Of a stretch of 64,000 bases of DNA, positions 37,267-50,304 are shown one piece after another. The first letter of the stretch is position 1. Every line of letters begins with the position of its first letter. The notes below the pieces were generated by a model. That model saw only the letters and a program-made list of their open reading frames with translations. It did not search any database and had not been told where the DNA came from. Both the position numbers and the translations under genes were made by a program. This DNA is from Tetrahymena thermophila SB210 (lineage: Eukaryota > Ciliophora > Oligohymenophorea > Hymenostomatida > Tetrahymenidae), in the NCBI RefSeq assembly GCF_000189635.1, contig NW_002476431.1:372001-436000 (forward strand), written 5' to 3'.

Positions 37267-40200
37267 TCATTCACTTTTAAAAATAAGGATCTCACTTTAG
37301 ACATATTTTTCTAAACTCAAGTCTTACATTTGAACGTTTGATTTTAATGGTAAAAATTCACTTTGTAAAGCAATTTTATAACTCTTAGATATAACTTTTT
37401 CTCTTAATTTTTTATAGTTTTAAAATAATCTGTAAGGGTAGATAGGAAAGTAGTAAGATAAACAAGAGAAGGCTCTGTATTTCTAAAGTCTTTTGATCTT
37501 ATTAGAAAAAAATGAAATAACTATAAGAACTATTAAGATCGAGAAATAAATAAATTAAATTGTTTGAGAGAAGTAATATAATATCTGAGAAAAGCTTTAT
37601 TATGTATCATACTCTCCATTATTTTAAAGCTTAGATTATCTGAGGAGTGAAGAACTGAGAATATTTATTATTGCTACTATTATAGTTAAAATTTCTAATC
37701 TATTGAACTTTTTACTCATAAAAGGCTAAAATTAAAAGAATACTCCTAAATAAATTACTAAGCAAATAGAATACAAAGTAACTAAGATAACAGAAGAATT
37801 TATAAATATCACTTTAATAGATACTATTGATATTTTTAGCATAAGTCTTGCAACTTCCCACAAATAAAATTTTTTCTTATATTCTCTAAATAAGAAACCA
37901 TATTTTAAAAATACTTGAACTTTATTTAACCTTTTTCTTTCCATAAAGCATATTAAAAATATTAAAAAAGGGCTAATGATGCAAAATAAGATAAAAATTA
38001 TTAATCCAATTGCTTTTATTTTATCTATGTCTGAGTTACTATTTTTATTACAATTTAATGAGAGATCTATCATAAGATAAGACTAGTCAAACTCAAGTTA
38101 GATGCACTTAAAAGCTTCTAGAGAATACTCTAAGGTAGTTGTAAAGAATGAGAAAACAAATAAATATATATATGCCATTAAGCTTATACTGAAAATAGTT
38201 TTTAAAGGCAATATTTTGAATAACTTAAGAATAAGTAAAACTATAACAATCGAAGCTAACACTATAGTAGGTATTAAAATGCATAAAGCAAGCTTAGTAA
38301 CTCCTATATTATAATCAGAGGGTAAGAAGTCATTTAAAAAACAATCGATAGAAATAAATTAAGCATCAATTGGATTAGATGAGAAAAATGATAGATAATC
38401 CAGCAAATTTTTCTAAGAAATAAAATTAGATACTTGGTATATAGAAAAGTTAAACATCAAAGTTTTTATTAACACCGATGTTTCTCCTTACATTTAAACA
38501 CTATTTCCTATATAAATTATATTCATTTTAGATAAATAATTGGCAAAAAGCATATTCTTTAAACTTTTAAAATTGCTGTAAATTAGAATAACAATTATAA
38601 AGTAGAATGTAATAAAGGTTAAAATAATCTTGATTGTGTTGTCTTTTTTGTTTCCGCATAAGTTACACTAAAACGTCCCAGATTAACCAAAAGACTAATT
38701 CCAAAATACTCCTTTTCTATCGCAAATTAGACACTAAGGTCCGATATAACCTTCTGAACAAAGATAATTTCCCGTTTAAGAACCTCCTTGACAATTTTCT
38801 TACTATATTTAGCAAAGATAAATAAAAGTTTAATTTACAGTGTAATTATTTCTCCAAAAGCCTGATTTTAAACTTGAATAATTTGCATAGCATGATTCAA
38901 AAAAATTTGGATTGCAAGTTTAACATTGTGATATTTATAGTTTTTAAAAAGGAATTAATTATTAATTTTGATTTTAATAAGGATAATTTGAATTATATTA
39001 AGGATAATCAATTTTATTGATTTAATTCCTAGCATCTGTGTTTAATACATTTTTAGAATTAATATTTTTCTCATTCTTCATATTGAGAGCATGAATTTCA
39101 TGTTATTAGCTTTACTTTTGATCTGTATCTAAAATAAAAGTAAAGTCATAGTTAGCTTTTTATTAATCACAATATTTACACATATATTGATTACTGACTA
39201 ACTAGATTAACTCCATTCCTTCAGTACAAAACCCATTTGGAATGGTAAAAGTTTAATCAATAGTAAATGAATCTGCGAATTTTAAAACTATCTTTTAATC
39301 AGTTAAAAAATTAGCAGGGTTTTAGTACAAAACCATGTATGGGAGATTATTCATTATAGGAATTTAAAACTGTTAAAAGTTTTACTGTAGGTTACTGTCC
39401 AATTAGCAAAACATATAAAGGTTTACAGGAATGTCCAGTTGTTTTTGATCTTTGTCATTCATTTATATTTTAAAATAAATAGCATAAATAAGACCAGAAT
39501 ACATCATATAAGTATTATTTGATTGTTAATTTATTTGCATAAAATAAAAGTCAGTACCACCTAAGTTTTAATTGTATTCATAAATTGAATCTATTGTTAT
39601 TGATTTAAATCCAAGAAGATAGTCATCGGAATAAAATGTTGCTTCATTTAAAATGAAAACTATATTTTTTAACTCTAATAAATCAGATTTGTTGCTCAGG
39701 AAAAACCCACCTCCTACTTCACTTCTACAATTAGTAACTAAAACATTTTTGGCTTTTATTAATATACCTCCAAATATTGCACCTCCAAATTATGAACTTA
39801 TGCAATTATCAAAGATAGTATCCGTAAGATTTAGAGTGATACTGTTTGTATTGCCAAAATTCAAGCATCCACCATTAGAATTTTTATAAGAGTATATATT
39901 TTAAAATGTTGTATTTATAGAAATAAATTAATTTATATCAATGAATATAATAAAAGCAGAGTCTACATTTTTTAAGTTGATTTATGAATTATTAAACTAA
40001 ACTAATTATCCATCAACAACAGTAATAAGGGGGTTTCCTGATCTAAATTTTTATATCTCTTCTCCTAAATGAGGATTTATAGGTAGCATTAAGCTATCAA
40101 AGTAAGCTTGAGTAAAAGTACTTAAAGTTATCAATTAGTTAGTACTATTAGCAGTAATAAAATCAATGAAAAAATTCTGAAAATTGACTTAGCTAGACCT

Positions 40201-41331
40201 TATAATTGTAAAAAAATCCACAATATGAGTGTTGTTCAAAGCTTGAATATTTGTGAACTAAGCTTAATGTATATTGTTAAAAGAGATAGCTAAGTTAGAA
40301 GAAGTAATATTTTCAAAAAGGGCATTTTTAATTGTAAAGGAATTGATATCAGAAGCATAAATAAAAATACTGCCTAAACTTTCTAATTTTTAAGATTAAA
40401 ATGTTTATGTTACATAAATGTAATTTATTTAAATAAACTGTTGTGATTGGATTTGTGTACCTTAACTAGTTTAATTGTTAAATTACCACTGGTAGTTACA
40501 TAAGTGACAATTTTAATCTGTTACTAGGGTTATATTTTATATTATTAATTACTGTTAAACTTAAAAATTAAAAGATGTAGATATTACATCTATTACAAAT
40601 TGGTTTTCCTTATAAACTAAAATGCTTCCTATTAAACAGTCGTTACACTCAACCAAAAAAGTAAAATTTTAATCTTTTTACAAGCTATTGATTGATATTA
40701 TTTCTTATATAATTAGTTATTATTCTGAAATTATTTAGACTGCCCCGTCATAAGAATCAATTAATAAGCTATCTAATTGAATTTGTTAAGATTAGAATTG
40801 AATTTCTGAATTTTACTCTTAAAGTAAATAATTAAAACTATTATTTTTCAAAATCATATTATTTATAATCAAACTGTTAATATTTTCACATAGAATCATT
40901 TAAGTAGCTTGAGATTACTCAAGATATATTTGTTATTCTATGGTTAGATTACTAATTTTGACTTCAATTACATTTTGAATCATTATTAAAGGTTATTTTT
41001 AAAGCTACATTAAAGAAAACTAAGTCAACTATATGTCTAAATTAAGCAAAGCGATATCTTAAAAAACTATATATGAATTATAGCCTGTATAGTTAGATAA
41101 GATAAGCTAAAAATTCACTTATTAAACTGAACTTTTTACTTTTAATATGCCATCTATGCAGTCAAAGGGAATATTCTGATTGGTTAACTATTCAGAAATA
41201 TTTTGATCACAACCTTTTAAAATTTTAATTAATGTTAAAATGTTGAATTCTAGTATATTTATCAATAATTTTTACTTTCTGGAACTATCTGTGCTTGTTA
41301 TCTGGAATTTAATTAAAATGTTTTAGAACAT
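37267..41331 (-). CDS. Large intronless beta-helix/Cys-rich/multi-TM surface-type protein
   Basis: One uninterrupted frame of 1,355 codons (1,354 residues), no intron. The first about 750 residues are N/Q/I/T-rich with repeating strand-like units (ITSSNLAISF, NGGCLNFGNTN, ISSQFGGAIFGGI, CRSEVGGGFFLSN), typical of a right-handed parallel beta-helix as in pectin-lyase-like or POMP repeats. A Cys-rich EGF-like segment follows (MCKYCDQQ, CQTCNPNFFESCY, YLCSEGYIGPQCLIC, FQCNLC). Then come about seven to eight hydrophobic helices (IILTFITFYIVILIY, LCILIPTIVLASIVIVLLIL, MAYIYLFVFSFF, LIIFILFCIISPFLIFLICF, VILVTLYSICLVIYLGVFF) with KYGFLFREYKKKFYLWEVARL between them. The short cytoplasmic end is charged. 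This arrangement is known in a large family of uncharacterised ciliate membrane proteins. No clear signal peptide is seen from this ATG, so a further 5' exon is possible. Function unknown; extracellular sensing or adhesion is only a guess. Confidence 0.82.
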
Positions 41332-41915
41332 TTTACTAAAAAAGCTAAAAATAGAAAAATTTAAACAAATTACATTTATTTGATTTATAAATTAAAATTT
41401 GATCTAAAAAACTTTACAAAATTTGTTTCTTTTATAAATTTCAACTAATAAGATATCTTTTAAAAGTAAATTAATAAATTATTTGATTTGATTTCATAAT
41501 GTTGAACTTCTGATCAGGTAAAATGAAAATTTATTCATATTTATTGTTTTAAAAATTAATTTTTATGAATAAATTTTCTGATTTATTAACAAAAATAATA
41601 AGTTCTTCCATACGTAACCCTTCATAAATAAAATAATATGATAATATTTATTTATTTTTATTCAAAAACTTTTAAGATATAATATTATTCTTTTTAATTA
41701 TTAAAATAAATTTTCAATATTTTATTTTTTTTGTTTATTTATTTTAGAGTTTTTTTTTTCATTTTTAGATAACATAAATGGTAAGTTTATATATATGTAT
41801 TAAAATGATTATCTAATCAATATTATTTTTTTATAAAAATAATTAAAGTGCATAAAATATATTTCAAATTACTTTTAATTAATATTTTACAAAATTTATT
41901 TTTTAAATTTCTTAT
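41332..41915. other. Intergenic spacer between tandem minus-strand genes
   Basis: A/T-rich; 5' flank of the surface-protein gene and 3' flank of the CCDC17-like gene. No feature seen. Confidence 0.65.
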
Positions 41916-44900
41916 TCACAAATATTTGACTAAATTAAATCCTTATATGCAAGCATCTGTAATTTTTTTATTGAAGTTTGCAGGATTTTCTTTATTTGGA
42001 ATATTAGCAGAAAGCTTCTTTTTTTCTTTCAATTTTAAAGCAACTGCTTCATTATAAGAGTATTTAGTCTTTTTGTCTTATGGTAAATATTAGTAGTTCA
42101 TTCTATCAGTATCAAATTTAACATTAAAATGACCCTATATATTTTTTATTAGATTTAATTTCAAATATAATAAAATTCGTATTTACCTATCTTTATGAAT
42201 CTAATACTCTACAAATTATAGATGTAAATTCTAACATTCTTAATCCACTTCTCTTTTCTGCCATTTTATCCATCAAGAGTTCCCAAGGTTATCTTCTATC
42301 TCTTCTGTTGTCATTTTAATATTTTCTTTTATTCTTCTTTCTCAGGTAGTACAAGAATTGTGGATTAACAGGTCCTTTAATGAGTGGAATTTAAAATATT
42401 CCTGAATTTACATACCCATCATAAGAAAATAGTGGTACTATAGTCCATCCTACATCTTCAAATTTAGGATCAACCTAATTAAAAAATGTTTTTTAGTGCA
42501 GTTTTTTTTATAAAATCTTACACTCTTGAATGAGATGCTTTTTACATCTACAACTACAACTTGATAACGATTAAATTCTTTGTTAAATGTAGCCCAATTA
42601 TTGTTAAATTAAGGACTTCCTGCAGCAGATTCCCAAAAATATACAGAACTTAGATTTACCTTTTAAATTATATTTTTGAATAAAAACAATTAAAAATATT
42701 TTAAATTGATACTTCAGAGGTATCTGGTTGAAGGAAATTATATCCTCCTTAGTTAGATCTTTCTGTATTTTAAACATTTTGTTGTTGCATTTCCAGTTAA
42801 TTTTTCAAGTCTTATTTTTTTTATAAATAAACTCTGAATTCTGGATTTTCGGCGTCTTCTGGATCATCTTCATCAGATTCGTTACCACTTGGAAGATATG
42901 GATAAAAGCCACCAAAAGGAGGATTTATAGAAAAGAAGGCAACATATAGTTAATTTTCATTTGGTACTTAATGCAAGCCATCTATAATAAACTTTACACC
43001 AGCTTTTTGAGAATATTTAGCAAAATACATCATATCCATCATATAATTATCATCAGTTAAAGCAATTTATTCATCTAAGAAATTTGTGAGCTCAGCATCT
43101 GACTAATGAATAAAAATGTTAATATATATTGTATTCAAAACAAAAAAATTCAATTTACAAATTTTTTATTTATGTTTAACCCTTTTGCAATTAGATAAGC
43201 TGATTCTCTAATACTATCCTCAAACCTTTATGCTCTAAATGGAAATAGATCTATCTCGGCATCTGTTGCTTTATACAACGATGTGTTGTAAACCTTTTTA
43301 ATAAATGTAATTTTATTTATTGAGTAAAAAAAAAAAGAATACCTTTTTGCCATAAATAGGCCTTGGGTGAAATAAACCTTTTTAAAGCCAAACTTTCTAA
43401 TCTGTGAAATCAGCAATAGAAAGCGCACGTAAACCTTGATCATCCATAGGAGCAGCATATATTCTAACTAATATGGAGGCACAAGGTAGTTTTTCTAATT
43501 CATACCTATTAATAAAAAAATATTATTTTGACTTGCAGAATTATCATTAAAAATTTACAATTTTTCTATTGTGAAGGGAACTGTCCTCTTTACTTGTTAA
43601 GAAATCAAAGGTAATTAATAAGATCCACTGAATAAAAATACATCCTAAAATAAAATATATTCTAAATATAAATTTTTATTTAAAAGCTTAATTACAGATA
43701 AATTTTAATCTTTTGGAAATTATGGTTCTTTTCCTGTTGTAATAAATAATGGTATAGCAGCAAATCCAACAATTCTGTTTGCATTAGTTGCCTTATCATG
43801 AGTAACAATAGTCATTAAGGCTATTGAAGTTGGGTCAATATGATCCTTTCTTAACTCTCTCCTAAAATTATATGTAGGATTATATGAAAATGAGTTGTTA
43901 TCAGGTAAGCAGGTTTGTGCCTCAAAAATAACTTCGTAATTTATATTAAAGACCTCCATAAAAATCTAAAAAAGAAAAGTTTAATGAATTTTATTGAAGA
44001 CAAATAATAATTGAAATACTTTTGAGACAGTAACTTTATCAGGTAGGTACCTCAAAGCGTCAATATAGAAATCAATACCCATTCTCTTTTAGAAAGTTTT
44101 AGTCTTGTATTAAGGCTTAATATTTTAAATAAATGCAGCATTATCTATTTCATCATAAACTTTGGATGTTTATTCTGCTGTAGGTCTTGGTTTACTAGTG
44201 TTAAGTATTAAAAAAGTAATTAGAAAAAATTATATAAAAAATTATTAAGTACTCTTTTGCTTTTGTAGGTGTTTTTCTAAATCTAGAATCATCATAAATG
44301 ATCTCTTATATTACAACTGTAGCTGTTTTGCCAGTCTTTTAGAGGTTCTCTTCGTTTATAGGCGTCCTTTATGGGGTACCTTTGTATAAATCTACAGTAT
44401 AAATACCTGATTTAATTGATCCATCTGGCCTATTTACCTATAGTTGTTAAATTTGAAATTAAAAAATATTTTGATGAATTAATTATATTGGGTTATTTAT
44501 TTACTTTTATAAAATTCCATCCTGTTGTACTGTATACTCCTTCATGTGAATTTTTATCATTTTAATCTTAAATATTTTTAGGTTTTTCTTTTTCTAGAAC
44601 TTAAATACCTACATAAAGATCTTTTCTATCGTTTGACCAAAAAAGTTATGGAATATTTTTTAAAAATTCATATTGTTCATGCCATTTAATAATTTCTCCA
44701 AATTATTTGTTATTCATAAAGTCTCCCTATTTATCACCAGTTATTAAATTAGTAAGTCAATTTTAAACAAAATTTTAATTTTAGTTTGACAATTTATCTT
44801 AATAATATTAAGTAAACTTTACTTATATAATGTAATTATATTTAAATTTTACCTTTTGGATTTATTTTTGTAACGGAATAACAGTGTTTAGAGGTAAATC

Positions 44901-47900
44901 ATCCATTCTTTCTTCTGAATAAGGATTATGAACTGATGTAGTGAAACTGCAAATATTATTCTAGTCATCATATACAGGTTTGTTATATTAAAGTAGAGCT
45001 GCATTTACTTTAATATTAGATGTTGCTTAATAGTTAGCTACATTTAAAACAGAAACAGATAATCCTTAGCAATTTTAATTAAAAATAATTTAGACATTAT
45101 ATCATTTTTTATAACAAAAAAATACCTCTTCTTAATCCATCATCAGGAGGTTATTCATAAACAGGTTAACTTTGCATCGTTATATCTTGCATCTATTAAG
45201 AGTTATCTTATTAATTATATGACATATTAGGTAAATAAGATTAATTTGGATTTTTTGGCATAACAGGAGCTCTTTAAACAGCTGTCCTAGCACCTAACTC
45301 ATTTCTTAAGTGAATTTGAGGTATTATATATTCATGCATAGTGTGATCAGGATATCTTGAACGCTATTTACTAAAATCATCATCGTTAGGATATGCTATC
45401 CTTAAGTAAATCCAAGCACCAGGTATAGGTTCCAATTATTTAATTTCTTATACTGTAATAGCTTAGTCAGTTGGAGGATAATACAAAGGACATTTGAATT
45501 TTCCTCTCCTAAAATTAATTAATTAATTTCTTTAAAAAAATATTTAAAAATTAAAATGTATACTTTAGCTCTCTCTTTAAATCAAATAAATCAAGTTGAG
45601 TCCAGCCATAGCTTTCTGTTTTGTTAACATTTTCTCCTTACTTCTTAGAATAAGGTATTTATACTTCCATTATCAATAATGCATCAGGATTTGGTGGAAT
45701 ATCGAATATCTAAGGAATTAATAAAGTTTAAATCAATTAAAAATTTTGTAAATAACATAATAATTTTACTTAGTGAGAATCTCCAATAATGCATCTGACA
45801 GTTTCAGAACTCTCAACCTAGAATAAATAATATATTTTATAAGTAACAAGAAAAGGATTTGAATAATTACTTCGCATTCTTTAGGATCAACTATTTTAGG
45901 GGAATATAATGTGTCGCCTATTTTTAATAAACATTATTAGGAATAAATTTAATTTTTATAAAATTCCATACTTCTATTAAATATTCCAAATACTACTTGG
46001 GAGAAATTAGTTCTTTTAGGAAGCCCAAGTATATAATCCCAATGAACGACTAATCCATCATTTTAATCATATTATTTTATACCACCTATAGGACCTAGAT
46101 CTTTTCTTATTCTTTATGCAAGAATCCACTTTCTTTAATCATCATTCCATCTTTTCATTTTATATTAATTTATTTAAAAATATTGGTTAAAAATAATGTT
46201 AAAATATCACTTTTCATTATCAAATTAGCGGTCTTCTTCTCTTCTTTAATATTCAAATTCCATTCTTAACCTTTGCAGTTTTTATTCATTAGCTATTTTC
46301 TCCATTTCTGCTTTTACCGTGCTGAGTTCTTTATACTATTCCATCTTAAATCTATAAAAAAAGTATTAAATGTTATTTCTTTTTACTTTATCATATTTTT
46401 TTTACCTATATAGTTCTGTTCCTACAGGAATACGACTTAATATTCTTAGCTGATCAACCTCTTCTTTCTATAAATTTGCTAAAATTCTTTCTTCCTCGTC
46501 TAAGTCTACAGTTCTTACTTCATTTTGCAGTAGAAATTCTTACTGAGGGGTAAAAATGGAGAATGGGTTTTCTCCATGCTCAGAAAATCCATGCAATTTA
46601 CTGTTAATCTAAGAAAGAGTAAAATTATTTTAATTATTTAAGACTATAGGATCACCATTTTTTCCAAACATGACAGGATTATTAAAAGGATGTACAGCCT
46701 GCTCATTTGGTATTATTTATTGATTAATAATAGGTTATGATCCTTTTTATAGAGCTTCTAACTCTTATTTTAACCTCATTTACTCTTACTCTTATTGTAA
46801 TAGCACTCTTGAAAACTAAGATTCTTTTTAAAGAGCAAGTACTTATTATTATAGTTGTTAAACCATTTATGCCATTTAATTTTGCATTTACATATCAGGT
46901 AAATTAGCTTTGTTCACATTTTGAATATTGTTAGTTGCTGGAGAAACAGATTAAATGTCAAAAGAACTGTTTATCCTATTAGCTGATTTAAGCCTTGGAT
47001 TTAAATAAAATTTTTCCAAGTTATCAAAATTTTATATAATTTTAGGATCTTTGCCACCAGCTTTTAAATAATCTGTTCTAGCTTTAGCTAAATCATCTAA
47101 CATCTTTTAAGAATGAGTTTTCCAATCTTTTTATTTCTCTTACTCAATGATTTGATCCCCTATTTTTTAGCAAAAGCTGTAAGATACATTTGCAATACTA
47201 AATTAATTTTACTTGACTAAGTTCTCAGTTAGTACGGATTGTATTATTATTACTGATTAAAGTTTTATTATTAATTATTATCATAGTTATTATGTTTTGA
47301 TAAAGGTCTGTCTAATTTTAAATTTCAAAAATATTTTTATCTTGATGAAGTAATTTTTTTGTTTAATTAAATATTTTAAAATTAATGGTTTATTTTAATA
47401 TATTTTGGAGTTATTTAGACATTTATCTTAATGTATTTAATTGCTTTTTTTAATAGAATTCTAAAACTTAAAACAAAAACATCAAAAAAATTATTTTACT
47501 GTAAATTTCTTGCTAAAATTAATGTTATTGAGGATTATTGTTGAAGCCGACTAAACTTGCTCCTGCTTTGCTAAGTTAAGATTTAGGTAAGTTATTATAA
47601 TCATTTGCTTTAGCTTTATCTACGTTTGACATTATTTTCAACCTTTCCCTTTCAAGGTCCTCTTATTATTATCTTAATTGCTTAAGCTTGTCACTCTTTT
47701 CTTAAATTGCTAAATCTTAATAGTTTCTTTGTCCCATCATATTTGGTGTGCTCTTATTTATTCACGAAAAATAATTGATTATTTACTTTAATCATTTAGA
47801 TACTAAATTGTATAAATTTTATAAAAAAAACTCAATAAGTAGATAGATAGATTACCCCTCTCATTTAGCTAACATTATCTACTAACTAAGTTTATTTCAT

Positions 47901-48603
47901 TAATAAATTTTCTCTTTATTTTTAAAGTTGCTCAAGATTTTATCTTTAAAGAATATTCAATTTAGGATCATTAAGAGAATTTTAAATATATTCTTTTTCT
48001 ACCTTTTGCTGCAGTTCAAGATCTTTTTTAGATTCGTATTTGTTATATAGTGAAGACAACGCTTCTTCATCCTCTCTTTACTAAGCTCTAAAGGCTTATC
48101 TATCTTATTTATATTTTAATAGTTATTCTTCTAGTTCTTCTTCTCTTTTTTTTTATGCAACACGTTCTAATTCTTTAAATTATGGATCCTATGTTTTCAT
48201 CAATCCTTTAGCTTGTGAAATTGTTAACGGTCCAATATTTAAAGCTTATTGATCTTTTTAGTCTAAATTTTAATTCAATGATCCATTCCCCTGTCTCAAT
48301 TCATTATATTTTTTATTAAGCTTATCGAGGTTATTATAATCACTATTAGAACAAAACTAATTGCATACCATTTTATAAAAAAATCTAAACTGAACATTTT
48401 ATTAAACAATTTAATTACTTTTTTAACGTGGTTTGCAAGTTAAGCTGCATTTTCGAATTTCATTTTACATGCTCTAAATAAAGAAAAGTTTATAAATTGT
48501 TAAGCAATGAAATAGTATCAAAACAAATATTAAGTAAGTTTCAAACAATTTAAATGGGAATAATTATATACCCGCACTCATTTAGCATAGGAACATTGCT
48601 CAT
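41916..48603 (-). CDS. CCDC17-like coiled-coil protein
   Basis: About 6.7 kb with many short introns. It starts MSNVPMLNECG (ATG 48603-48601). After the first intron the text becomes ACKMKFENAAQLANHVKKFC, giving a zinc-finger-like Cys-x2-Cys...His-x4-Cys at the very N-terminus, as in animal CCDC17. Coiled coil follows (KKREEELEEQLLKYKQDRQAF, LELQQKVEKEY, DLERERLKIM), a Q/M-rich linker, and FTPQQEFLLQNEVRTVD with EEERILANLQKEEVDQL. The C-terminal half is globular: GLVVHWDYILGLPKRTNFSQ, WTQLDLFDLKRELRRG, PGAWIYLRIAYP, GWTIVPLFSYDG, matching in style the C2-like second half of CCDC17 (FYDF..GL; W..LP.F). It ends ..NKKITDACIQGFNLVKYL at TGA 41918-41916. CCDC17 occurs mainly in organisms with motile cilia; its function is poorly known. 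Internal exon borders are only partly worked out, and assignment rests on the N-terminal finger plus domain order. Confidence 0.7.
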
Positions 48604-49113
48604 TATAATTAAATTATTATTTTTATAATAGAAAATAATTCAATATCTAGATTAGCTATTTAAATTGATGTAAAAAATGGCCTTTTAAAATTTTTAAAGA
48701 ATAACTTATCAAAAATTAAATTATTATTAAATTAATTATTAAACAAGTTTCTAATTTTTCATTCAATTAATATATAAAAAATACTACTATGTATATATGT
48801 TTGTATGTATCAATGAATTCATTCTTAGTTTATTTTTACATAATAACAAAAAATTAAAAATTTGATTTAATAGAATGATATAAATCCTTTTTAAAATACT
48901 TTAAATGATCATTAAATCTCATAATTAAAAATTAAAATTTTTTGCTTTTAAAAAATAAATAATAGCCAGTCAATAAATAAATAAATCAGTATTAACATTT
49001 TTTCTTCAGTCTAAAAATTAAAAACTACTTTTTATATAAAGTTTTCACATGAAAATTTACAAAAAGGTTTTGATAGATTATTTATATCAAGCTTATTTAT
49101 TTATTACATATTA
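48604..49113. other. Intergenic spacer
   Basis: A/T-rich spacer between two minus-strand genes, including a TATG-type microsatellite near 48790-48812. No feature seen. Confidence 0.65.
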
Positions 49114-49941
49114 TCAATTTTATTTGCTTTCCTCATTGTTAATTTAGTTACTTTATTCTTATTTTTTTTCAGCCAAATTAGCAATTTACAGACGGAGAAG
49201 AGGCTTATAAAACTTCTCTTCATCATATTCAAAACGAGTTGATATATCAATATGTGGGACATTAACTTGCCCTAAGTCAATATTTCCGTATTTTTAAAAT
49301 AGAGATCTCCAGTTATAGCATTAATATTTTCCTTAGTCATCTTGATACTATTATTCTCGAATTCTAAATAATGTTATATGCATTTTTTCGGGTTTATATT
49401 AGCTATTTTTAAAGCATATGTTCATTGATTTTAAATCGTCTTCGTGAATAATTTCTTATGAAATGTATTCTTTAATTATCAAATGGCATGTTTACTCTAA
49501 TTTTTCATATAATTCGTTTTGAGTTATATCCAAATATATCAAACTTAATTCATCAAATTCATCATTTCCAGGATATTTTCTATGAGACTTTTTAAAGTAT
49601 CCCAAATTTTTTAAATTAACAGAGACAGACTCTTTATGCAAATCTGAAAACTATTTACCTAATTTTAGTAATGCCTAAGAAGCTTTATCCTTAAGCTCTT
49701 ATCTAGGGAGTGTTAGCATGGAAAGTGTTATATGAAATATGTCTGGATTGTTTGGAGAAACAATTTTTTTTTAATGTTCACTCATATCATTATAAATATT
49801 ATTTTACAAGTCTCTGATTTATTTTTTTATTTGAGGATCATTCAATGGCACGCTAACAAAGTGTGTAAATGTGCCAGCATTTTTCTTTTAGACAAAATTA
49901 TTTTTTGGCTTAGTTTTGAAGCTATTATGTCTTTTGTCCAT
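49114..49941 (-). CDS. 2H phosphoesterase, AKAP7/ASCC1-like
   Basis: One exon, 276 codons exactly (275 residues). From ATG 49941-49939 the protein begins MDKRHNSFKTKPKNNF, a basic leader, then THFVSVPLNDPQIKKQI, the first strand and helix of the AKAP7-type central domain. It carries the two catalytic His-x-Thr motifs of the 2H family: HIT at 70-72 in DIFHITLSML and HIT at 188-190 in KMHITLFRI. Near the end come DLGQVNVPHIDISTRF and FYKPLLRL, where the fold normally closes. 2H enzymes cleave 2',3'-cyclic or 2'-5' phosphodiester bonds in RNA or nucleotides; AKAP7 degrades 2-5A, and ASCC1 acts in RNA/alkylation repair. There is no KH domain, so it is nearer AKAP7 than full ASCC1, and no PKA-anchoring helix is evident. 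A small upstream open stretch (50147-50018) may be a 5' exon, but the phases do not fit. Confidence 0.85.
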
Positions 49942-50304
49942 TTATGTACAAAATAAAAATTAATGATGATTATGATTTATTTTTTGCAAATATTATCTCT
50001 CAAATATCTTTTTGATCATAAATTGGAAAATAGTATTTATTAATCCTTCTTTAATAATTTACTATTTCTATAACTAGAGGCATCAAAAATTGCATATTCT
50101 TCTGTTCTAAACTAATTATTGATAAACATATAATCATTATTTAACATTTTTAAAAAAAATAAATGATATTGTAAAAGTTATAATTTTTATATTGATTATA
50201 TATGATAAGATGCTAATATACAATAAATTAAAATATAATACTGAAAAATATGTCAATTTGATGTTATATGTATGATTTCTTGCTTGCATTTTAATTTGTA
50301 TAAC
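49942..50304. other. Intergenic spacer with a short open stretch
   Basis: Contains an ATG at 50147 (minus) opening about 43 codons (MLNNDYMFINNQF..), which ends at TGA. It could be an untranslated leader or an unused exon of the phosphoesterase gene. Otherwise A/T-rich. Confidence 0.5.

Noticed and set aside
37732..39889. Standard-code frames on both strands in this stretch taken as separate small genes
   Set aside because: All lie within one 1,355-codon ciliate-code frame on the minus strand; plus-strand ones are shadows and the minus one at 37732-38073 is a fragment of it.
50018..50147. Short minus ORF MLNNDYMFINNQF as first exon of the 2H phosphoesterase gene
   Set aside because: No donor/acceptor pair kept the phase, and the phosphoesterase has its own in-frame ATG giving a complete domain.
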